64,000 bases of DNA from Opisthocomus hoazin. Taxonomy: Eukaryota; Chordata; Aves; Opisthocomiformes; Opisthocomidae. The notes beneath the pieces were generated by a model that saw only the letters and a list, made by a program, of their open reading frames with translations, was not told the DNA's origin and ran no database searches. This document shows, one piece after another, positions 39,714 through 49,400 of this stretch (position 1 is the stretch's first letter; each line of letters starts with the position of its first letter). The DNA lies in contig NC_134427.1 of the NCBI RefSeq assembly GCF_030867145.1, forward strand, positions 16,577,001 through 16,641,000, read 5' to 3'. Position numbers and translations under genes: made by a program.

Positions 39714-42700
39714 AGACGAAAGGAAGACTATACTGTATCCCAGAAATAATGGCTATAATATATTCATCCTTGAGAATTTCCAGGTGTAACATTATTCACT
39801 TAATCATAAAATAGGTAGCGTGCTAGAAAACTGCCAACTAATAGAAAGATGCATCTTGGAGTGATGCGCAAAAACATAAAACAGGACTGACCTTCTCATC
39901 CAGCCATTTTTTTATTTAAAAACACCTATTTTTATCTCAGTTTCAAAAGAGGCAACACCAGTAAAACACAACTGTAGAAAGAAAAACAGCTTCCCAATAG
40001 TCAACTCTGCTGAGGTGAATGCAGGAAAATACTTTTTGCAAAACTCAGCCTGTGTCAGATGGCTGTTGCTGAACAACTAACAAGGAGATAACGATGCTTT
40101 ATCTGCTGTTCCGGTTGTTCTTGCATTTGGTTTGTTTGGAACACAACAAAACTTACTCACTTTTGGCTCTGAGAGGTCTCATTGGAGTTCCTGGGACTGC
40201 TCTCCAAGATTCAGAGGCTCCTATTTGGGCAAAGACATGTGTGCAACTTAACCTGGGAAGGAAACCATCACAGGGTATTCCACAACCAACAGGTTCCTCG
40301 ATGAGGTTCTGACAAAGCTTCTTGCGGCCAAAGGAAATTAGATTGCTCAAATCCTGTTTGCTAGAATTGAAAGAAATGGTATTATAGACATTTGGTCCAC
40401 AGTATGCATAGAACCACCACTCTTTCCACCACAAATGAGTCCTTAAGCCTTTGAATGCAGGTAAAGTCTTTGCTATGTGAAGCCAACAGCTGCTAAAAAT
40501 ACAATTGCAAGCCAAGAAAACAATGTCAGTGCCCTAAGATGTTGAACTATCAGGGAGTTTGTTAGGAAAAAAAGTGTCCAGAGAATTCTTGAAGGCACAT
40601 AAGCAAGAGCAGGCAGGGGAGAGAAAAGAGGCCCATTTGGCAAGGAGCATAGCATAGACAACGACACACATGCACAGCACCCCCATGTCATTCTTTAAAA
40701 GAGAGCACTGAGCACAGCTGGTAAATTTTAGTGATTTAACCTGGACTTGCACAGGACTAACCTATGTATGACCTCTGCACTGTACTACTCCCAGACCACA
40801 TCTCAGTATTCTCATGATATACTAGCAAACTTTTTCCAGTATTCACTATAACTGAATTGCATCCCTCCATTATTGCAGGTGATTGTGCACACACTGAGAA
40901 ATATATAATTTAAGAATGCTAAGTTTATCTATTTAAATTTTTATAATTCCCAAATGTTCATTTCTCGCTCTAAAAGCTAACAATTCCGAAGCACAAAACA
41001 CACCCACCTTTACCAATGACTCAGAAGAATGGTTTAGCAGCAAGCAGCTAAGAAGCAAATGCAGCAACTGAGGAAATATCCTGGGATGCAAATTCAAAGA
41101 GTTTTGCACCCAGCAAAAGCACCAGGGATGTGATTCAGATTTTTCAGCCACTCTGTGGACCAGAGCACCTTATGGCCACTCCCAAAAGGCAAAGGCAAAA
41201 CAGGTACAATTCTCCCATGACTTACAGCGCACACATCCTGGCTACCTGTTAGTAAAAGCAAATTAATGGTACAGTCACTTAAAACCATAAGAAACACACA
41301 CCTGACTATAGCGAACATGAAGAAATTATTTCATTTTGCTTGATCTGTATGAAAAAACCCATATATTTAACAGAAGCTCTTCTGTGTCAAACAGTGTTGG
41401 GTTCCCTCAGTCCACAGCACCCAGGGAATCCACGCAGCAGGAAGCCTCTGTCCATCACACAGCGCATGCTGTTTTCCTTCAATATGCCAGGTCAAAGTTC
41501 TCCCTGTCCATTCTGAGTTTAAGGGGTGCACACAAACAGCACCCAGTCCCTACTAAAGGCTACAGATGGACCTTGTGTTCTCCATACATATCCTGAAAAG
41601 GAAAGATGAGTTCCAAACCCCAGTTCTCTAAAATGGCCCCAGCTGAAAACTACAGCCATCTGTGGGGGTGCAGGAGTTCAGTTCCAAGACCTCTCTCTCC
41701 CTTCCTGTGCCCCCCCCTCAGCAGTTACCACTTTTACGTAGCTCTGTGACCTTAGTTCTTCCCTGCTCTCATGCTTCTGCAAACGTAAGCAGGACCTTAC
41801 AAAGCCAGAGAGTCTTACTTACAGAGCCAAAGCAGCCTGAGGTTTGAAGCCGAGGGTCAGGATCTGAACAGGACAAGAATCTGGTAAAGGTCAAGAAAAC
41901 TCTACGTAAAATAACACTTTCTGTAAATGTGACTTTTAAATATAGCCATCTCTCATAAAGGCAGCCTACTTTTTCAAGCTTTAGCATCGGTAAGTGCTTT
42001 CCCAAAGCTTCTCATGGAAGGTGCTGCAGGAATGGGTTCACAAAGGTATTGCTTCAGGTCAAACACAATTTTTGTAGCGAAAGGAATAAAGTTGAGGGCG
42101 GACTCAATGGAGAGCCTTGCGGCAGAGTAGTGAGACAGCAAGCAGGAGGTCTGTCAGTAACCAAAGACAGAAGCACTGAAACACTCGCACAGCCCCAGTG
42201 AGATAAGAGCAGAGAAGGAGAAAACAATAAAATCATTTATTTGTGGACTGCAATGCCAGATGGAACTAAAAGATTATTCAGCCAGACATCTGGTGTAAGA
42301 CGGGTCACAGATTCAGGAAGCATCTCTGCGCGGACAGCCTTTATGTCCCCAGCTAAAATGTAAACCTGCCAGCCTTGATGCAAAGAGAGACAGCCCAGAA
42401 CTTCACCAGCTACGTTGTTTCAAAGTTTAAACACCCAGACTTTTTACATCTATGCCTCACTTCTTACCTAAATTCGCCTGGGTTCAGCATTCAGCTACTG
42501 GGGTTTGGGTTTTGGGGTTTTTTTAAGCGCTTTTCTGCCACACTCTCTGTAAGACTCTCTAGAAACTGGTATTTTATTCTCACCCCCAAAAATCCAGACC
42601 TCAGGATCAAGTCACTTTGCCATCTAATTCATGCCAGTCTCCAGCAACACACCACGGCAAGATCGCAGAGCTGCTGGCAGTCTCTCTGCGCAGGAAACAG

Positions 42701-42759
42701 CTTCCAGACCTCCCGTCGAGGAATCACTGCTGTCACGGCACCGAGAGCAGAACTCTAGC
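39714..42759. other. Non-coding DNA between the ERV and the CpG island
   Basis: Unique DNA upstream of the homeobox gene. A G-run tract, GGGGTTTGGGTTTTGGGG, lies at about 42500-42520. Distal regulatory elements may lie here but none can be read from one sequence. Confidence 0.5.
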
Positions 42760-43203
42760 GGGAGCGGAGTCACGGGTCTCCGGGACAAAGGGTCAGCCCC
42801 GCACGGCTCCGTGCGTCCTCCCCGCGCCCGCCGGCTCACGACACTTCACCAGGTCTTTGAACACCGAACTCACCAAGTGCGAGTTCTGCAGCAGGGACGG
42901 AGAGCCGAAGCCCGGCGCCCCTTCGCTCCCCTGCGCCAGCGGGCGGGTTGCCGCCGACCCCCGGCGGGTGCTGCCACGCCCGGCCCCGCTCCCCGGCGGC
43001 AGCGCGGGGGCTGCCGGCCAGCCCCGACCCGACCCGCCGGGCGGGCACCGCCACGGCCGCTCCGCACCCGCGCCCTCCGCGGCGGCTGGAAAAAGTTCTC
43101 GCCGCTCCCGGGGCAACCCCGCCCGGGGGGAGGCCGCCGCGGGCCCGGCCGCTGCGCGGGGAGCGGGGCCCGTCGCGTCCCACCCCCGGCCTTGACGCCA
43201 GCG

Positions 43204-43224
43204 CGCTAATGAAATGCTAATGCC
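43204..43224 (+). promoter_or_regulatory. Paired TAATG homeodomain-type motifs upstream of promoter
   Basis: Two CTAATG motifs, with TAAT cores at 43207-43210 and 43218-43221, lie 11 bp apart in an otherwise very GC-rich stretch. The second is part of ATGCTAAT, a POU-octamer-like word. TAAT is the core of most homeodomain sites, so auto- or cross-regulation is possible. This rests only on motif and position. Confidence 0.3.
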
Positions 43225-43250
43225 GGGGCGCGGAGCCGGGCGCTGCCCGC

Positions 43251-43338
43251 GCCAATAAAACCCGGCGCGGCGCGGAGCGGGGGGCCCTGCCCGCGCCAAT
43301 AAAACCCGGCGCGGCGCGGAGCGGGGGGCCCTGCCCGC
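43251..43338 (+). promoter_or_regulatory. Duplicated core-promoter unit, 2 x 44 bp
   Basis: Two exact head-to-tail 44-bp copies (43251-43294 and 43295-43338) end eight bases before the start codon. Each begins GCCAATAAAACCCGG, carrying a CCAAT box overlapped by a TATA-like AATAAAA, followed by a GC-rich GGCGCGG segment. A third, partial copy of the GC-rich half lies at about 43222-43250. A start site about 30 bp after either AATAAAA would give a very short 5' leader. The duplication is seen; the promoter role is inferred from position. Confidence 0.6.
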
Positions 43339-43346
43339 CCGCCGCC

Positions 43347-43449
43347 ATGCAGAGCGCGGCCCCCGCCGCCGCCCCGCCGCCGCTGCACCTCCTCACCTCC
43401 TACTTCATCGACGGCGTCCTGGGCCGGGGCCCCGCCGGCGGGCGGCGCG
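43347..43449 (+). CDS. ARX-like gene exon 1 (start and octapeptide)
   Basis: The start ATG at 43347 sits in a strong Kozak context (GCCGCCATGC) and is the first ATG after the duplicated promoter unit. The exon encodes 34 codons plus one base. It begins with an Ala/Pro-rich stretch and then [13 protein letters not shown], which parallels the ARX octapeptide region. It ends at GCG before the donor GTGAGG. The phase-1 end makes a split glycine codon, as I recall for ARX exon 1. If the 48-nt intron is retained, the frame continues into exon 2 without a stop and 16 residues are added. Confidence 0.8.
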
Positions 43450-46400
43450 GTGAGGGGCGGCGGCGCGACCGGGCGCTGCCTCCCCGCTTCCCCTCAGGCC
43501 AGGAGCGCGCGGAGGCGGCGGAGCCGGCGGCGGGGCGGGCGGGGGAGGGGAGTCCGCCCGGTGCGGCGGCGGCGGCGGCGGGGGGCGGCGGCGAGGCGGC
43601 GGTCCCGCTGAAGAGGAAGCAGCGGCGGTACCGCACCACCTTCAGCGCCTTCCAGCTGGAGGAGCTGGAGCGCGCCTTCCGCAAGTCCCACTACCCCGAC
43701 GTGTTCACCAGGTAGCGGCCCCGCCGGCGGGAGGGGCGGGCGGGGGGCCGGGCCGCGGCTAACGGTGTGCTGCCCCCGCAGAGAGGAGCTGGCTGGGCGC
43801 CTGGAGCTGACGGAGGCCCGAGTGCAGGTGAGTGCCGGGAGAGCCCCCTCCCCGCCCCGGGGCCGGCTCCGGAACCACCCCGGGAGGGCCGAGGGTTCGA
43901 TCCCCCCCGCCTGAGCCGGGCGAGCAGAGGGGGGGGGGCCGGGGGAGGCCGGGTGCGCTCCGTTCGGTTCGTTCTTAAGGGACGGGGAAGCGGGCAAGTT
44001 ACCGCAGCGACGGGACAGCGGACCGCGTCCTAGGACCGTTCCCACCTCACACTCGCGTCTGCACGGCTCTCACGGCAGGTACCGTCTCCTGAGGTTTGAG
44101 ATTATATATTTAAAAAAAAAAAAAAATCAGTTGGTTTAGAGCAAATGAGGGGTTCTCCGGGGCATCCTGCGCCGTTTACCCAGTCTTCAGTGAGGCTTAC
44201 GCCCTTCGCCTGCCCTAACTTAGCTCAGTGAAACAGTCACACTTCTAAATAACTGGTTAGAACAAATAAAAGATTGATTTGACATTCCTGTGAGAGCCAG
44301 GCACTGTCCAGGAGCATCTGATGGCCTAGCTGGGCTGTAATAACAGCACCGCCCGCAGAACTGCCGCATACGCAAACGGGCACGGACCACCTGCAGCCTG
44401 CACTTTGCTTAACCCGCGAATGGCCCCGGCAGCTTTTCCTGACTCTGAGCACTCGCACTTAATGATGCCTCCGCAGAAGCAGCTTCTTTAAACTCATCTC
44501 TTGTCTAAACTAGAAATCCTTTTTTATACAGAAACATTAGCTTTTTTAAAAAAAGTTGTTTCAAAAGGTGTGAAAGGCTTTCAAAGTACTTTTAAGCTCA
44601 AAATGACAATTGTACCAGCTCTGGCTTGCACTGTGTATCAGGTACTGACTGAGCTACCATTCCAGCACCGCTCTGGGGGTGTGGACGCTCGTGAAAGACT
44701 GGCGCAGCGGCTCAGCGCCGCAGCCCTACTTACTCCTGCAAAGCTTTGTCACTGTTGATGCCAGATCCTTGTTTGTATACGTTGTCACTACTTCAGTCAC
44801 TGGATCTGCGATGGTTCGCACTAGCTAACATCCGTAAAGCTGTAAGTTTTTTAGCTTTTTATTTTAACATGCACCATCTTCAGAAAAGTATGAACAGTAC
44901 TTTGTAATTGACTCATCCGAGAACAGCTGGATGTACTGCTCATCTCTCTTTTGTGGACTTGGAGGAAATTATGTGCCCTTCTGTCTCCCTGCCACCAAAA
45001 ATCACTAGAACTTCTAGTCAGTGAAATACCCCAATGGCGTCAACCAGTGGAAGGGACACGAGTGAAAAGCTGTTAACTTGCCTGTTACTGTCACGTTCGC
45101 TTTGTGGGGTGCTTGCTCGGTAGTCCATTTGACCTAGGAAGGAATGGCGCAATGGCAGGCAGCAAGGAGGTACTCTTCTCCTAATGACTCATCTAAAAGA
45201 AATGGAAATGTTTGTTTGATGGAGTCAAAAGGGAATTAACAAGCAAAATAGCAGAGCTGATGTATCCCCAGTGGATGGAAGGAACAGCAGAGAGTTGTTC
45301 CTTGCACCTCCTTACTCCTCATCAGATCTTAGCACAAGCCTCCTGGGCACGAGCACACACTCAGCACAGTTTGCTTAGGGTGAGCTTCCTGTGCACAGTG
45401 CCTCTGCCTGTGTTCTTGTCCAGTGGTAGGTGGGAGACAACTTAACCTGGAGGTAAGAGGATGCATGGGAAGAGCTACTATATAGATGATGATGTACTGT
45501 ACTTAACAAGCTATCTTAAATCCCAAATATGTGCTTCACATGCCACGCTCATAGTTGGTGCCCTATGTGAATTCAAGACTTCTGTACCTCTCCCATGGCA
45601 TCTGGATAAATCAGCTGGCATGAAAAGTGCTATCTTTTTATTTGCTCAAGTGTAAACCCAGGAAACTAATTAATCTTACCAAAAGCAATCAGACCACTTC
45701 GTTACCTCACTGTGTTTTCAAACTGAGGTCTGCTTCTCTGGGGAGAACCCTCCGGCAACCAGCTGAAATGGGTAGGTACCAGCCACGACGCTGTCCCTCA
45801 CTCTTGCATTTTGAGTCTTACATTAAAATGAACAAGTAAGAAAAAAAATTGCCCATGAACACATTCTCATTTCAAAGACCCTTCACCCAACCCCTATTAT
45901 TTGCTTCTACAGAGGAGGGGAGATAGCAGCAAGAATCTTTGTGTTCTTCCTTACCTTGGGAAAAGGGGTAGTCTAAGAGTCTGTAAAACCTTTTCGTAAT
46001 CTGAAGCCATGCTGGGATGCTCTTCAATAGCATTGACATCTGTTGTTGCCATTCCACTTCTCATACTTCATGCTGTTAAGATGAGAGGAAAATAAGAGAA
46101 AGTTAGAGGAATATTTTATTTTCTTAATGCAAGGAGTGAAACATCACTTGGGTATTTCAGTACTATAAATTGCATCAGTGTTAAAACATGAATTTGTAAA
46201 TAGAATTGATCTAAGCATCCTTGTCATATTTTCTGATTATGATCTATCAGCTACAGCAGAAACATAGGTTACCCACATCTATGTATCTTTTTATCCCTGT
46301 TAGGTATTACATCAATTAAATAGGATAAATTTTTAAAGACAATTACAGCAAGAAAGCTATCAAATTTTACACGCTCACCTTTTTCTTTTTAAAACACCTA

Positions 46401-49400
46401 AATCTTTTGTAAGGTATGTGCAGTGCTAGTAACTACAAAAATAATCTAGGTAATATTTAGCATAAAGTTCAAACCTGATAGTTTAAACTCATCTTTGAGT
46501 ATCAAGTAATGCATTTTTTCCAAACTATTTTACCACTGATTCTACAGTCATACCATAAAAATCTTAGAACTGATATAGCAGTTTCTCTTATGGTTAGTGT
46601 GGCACTTCAAATGTGTCTGCAGACAGGGGAAAGGCAAGTTAAGCCTTTTACTGGAAGCAAAGGAAAACTGCTTAATAAAAGGTTCAAGATGACTAATGTG
46701 CATGTTAATGACTATAACGTACTCACTAAATTTTGAAAGCTGTCACGTCAGTGTAAGGCATGAGGCATGCCTTTGCCCCTTTTATCGCTTGCATTGATGA
46801 GTTTGTAGCAGTAAGGAACTGAAAGCTAGCTTTTTTCTGAAGATAATTATTAGCTATCTATGCTGGTATTCCCTTCCAGTTTGATAAATACAAAATCTGA
46901 GAGATGACTAAATAAGTTTGGTTGTAAACCCAAAATCACCTGTGACATTTAAAAAGTTATTCTGCAGTCAAAGCGCATGTCTGAGCAATCAGATGGATTC
47001 GCTTTAGGACAGAGAAAGCAGAAAAGCAGACATCACATTTTGTGTTAGGCTCCTTTATGAAGAACAGATTGGAGAGCAATGCTAAGGTTTAGTAAGGAAA
47101 TTAATGCTTTTGCAGCATCTGTTTTATCCTTTCTGGGAAAGGTTTTATCTGCATATCTGCAGCGTAAGACAGTTCACTGCCTTTTTAATTAGATTTTATT
47201 GTTGTAGAAAACACTAACACCTTTGAGTTGGTGGTCTTCTCCTGCAAGATCTCAGCTAAGCTCTGCTTACAAATATTTGAGATTACTGGTTAACAGCGAT
47301 TTAAAGTCATCTGATGCTAGTAATTGAGCTCATTCTTCTTACCAGACCTCTGTCTTGGACGAGTACAGACCAAGTATCTAGTCCTTGCTGTCACGCAGGC
47401 ATAGCCATCTGGTTCAGATACTCCTTTGTAAGACACTTGGTCTTTTAGAGCCTGTGGTTGCTGGAGAAGTGGCCAAAGAATGAGTCAGAGCACTCAAGAA
47501 TTTGAAGTACCAACTTCAAAATGCTGATGTTCTCACTTTTCTTCTAAGGGCACCTCCCTCTATCAACTGCCTGTACAGCGAGACAACTCTGTGTTATGTT
47601 TGTAACCAGAGGGGTATGAATCTCTCCTCCAGGAGGACAGCAACTTCCCAATGTAAAGATAATACATGCAATGAAAGGACTAGAGTAGTAATTCTTCATC
47701 TGGCTCCTGAGAACCCCATAGCGAGTGCTTTGAAAGAGTAAATTGTTACTGACATAGAGAGGAACAACATCAAACTCGGGGCAGCAAGGCTGTGGCATGC
47801 TGCAGCCTCCTGGTTTGGCTGTCGGCACCCTGGTGTGTGGAGGGCTTTCCCTCCAAACACACCGAATATTTCAGCTCCTGAAGACAAGCCACATCACTGG
47901 AAATGGTTATATGGCATGTCTGAGATTAAAGCAAGCGGTGAAGCTGGGAACCCCCAAAACTGATTTTTAGATGTTACGCAGTAGAAATTTAAAACTCTCT
48001 GAAAAAAAATCTTTCAACTGAAATATAATTGCAGATATGAAAACAACTGTTAAAAAAAATCATGCATCTGTAAAACTTCTGCATGCAAAGATTTTGTCAT
48101 AATTTCTATAGAATTTTATTATTCCAGAAATACTACTACCAAAGGAATAACTATTTTTAGCATCTGTTTAATTTTTTTGAAACTTGAATTTTTGCAGTTT
48201 GATTTTACTGTTTTAGTTTGGTTTACCGATTTTGCTAGAGTCTTACTGAAAAGTTATGTACATTGTATGGTAAAAGACCTTCATAATTGAAGTTTTTGTC
48301 CTAAATCAGAAGTAAATTTCAGAAAGCCATAATTCTGTACAGGACAGAAGTTGGTCTTTCCCATGACTCTTGTTCCTTGTGTTACCACTCTCTACTAAAT
48401 ATTGAATCCTGACTAATGCATTCAAATATTATACATGTAATGTATTTTCAAGCAAGTCACTGAATTTCAGCAGTAGTTATTTACCAGACTGTGGCTAATG
48501 CCTTACTTCCAAATCCAGATCCAGTTCAGAATCCACCTTCAATGGCCTCCACCGCAGAGGCGGGTAGAAGACCTGAGCAGCTGCGTACATTCGGGCGTTG
48601 AGTCTTCAGCCTCAGCAGCATCCGCTTCTAAATATCCTTGGTTTAGGTGCTCTCTCCCTTGTTTTAGAGCTCTTCACTCTACTCTCTGCTACCATCCTGG
48701 GTCTGAAAGGTTCTGCTCAGTGAATGCTAAATAATAATATTTTGAAGAGTCGGTTTTCTGATCTGTAGATTCAATTGACTAAGGTCTTTAAAAGATGTTT
48801 GATGGGCTAAAATAATGACTAATCAGGCTTGAAGAGGCAATGTACTCAACAACTTACTACACAAAACAAATACTTGCTAAAGTTCCTTTTGGAACAGCTT
48901 GATACCCTGGTTCTGATACCACTTACTAGATTTGCTAGTTCAGTATTGGCTTTCACTGCAATTCAGTTAATCGCTTTTGTGTAACTATATGCTGTTTGCA
49001 TTCATGGTACATAACAAAAGCTTCTCATTTTACTTTTGAATCCTCTGTATAAAAACGTATGGTCCAGCTATCAAGATAAACAGCACACACTGTATACTTG
49101 GCCTAGTTACTCCTACGGTCATGATTAAGTTGCTTCCTGAGTTGTCTGTACAGAAATTGCCACCTCTTGAGTGGCCTTGTTGAAATTTAAGTTTCAATAA
49201 ATAGCTTATGAAAGGAAGAACAATTGTTTTTAACAACTGATCATGAGTTCTCAGGTGGTGGGTTTATATATTGCAATGGCTTTAAAACATATGGGACTAT
49301 TCAATCAGAGCTAAAGAGTAGTCAAATTTACAGTATTTATAATGGATTTATTTCTTAATAAACCCACTAAGGCATTTGTGAATGGATCTTTAATATTAAA

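Larger units (their letters stand above)
42760..43960. promoter_or_regulatory. CpG island over homeobox gene 5' end
   Basis: Dense CpG and GC content run from about 42760 to 43960 and cover the upstream region, exons 1-3 and the start of intron 3. The flanks are AT-rich. The island is the only strong one in the window and marks the promoter. Long open frames on both strands here come from stop-poor GC-rich DNA; I do not call them genes. Boundaries are judged by eye. Confidence 0.8.

Noticed and set aside
38990-39792. 173- and 189-codon frames on opposite strands
   Set aside because: They run through the GC-rich six-unit array of the LTR and have no protein likeness.
42617-43299. Several 115-192 codon frames upstream of the gene on both strands
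   Set aside because: Stop-poor CpG-island DNA; composition is Arg/Pro/Gly/Ala only and no frame shows a domain.
43347-43711. Calling exon 1 and 2 a single uninterrupted exon
   Set aside because: The frame is open, but strong splice sites at the ARX intron 1 phase make the 48-nt intron more likely. The read-through form remains possible.
43890-43905. GGTTCGATCC, a tRNA B-box-like word
   Set aside because: No matching A box or cloverleaf can be folded upstream. It lies in GC-rich intron 3.
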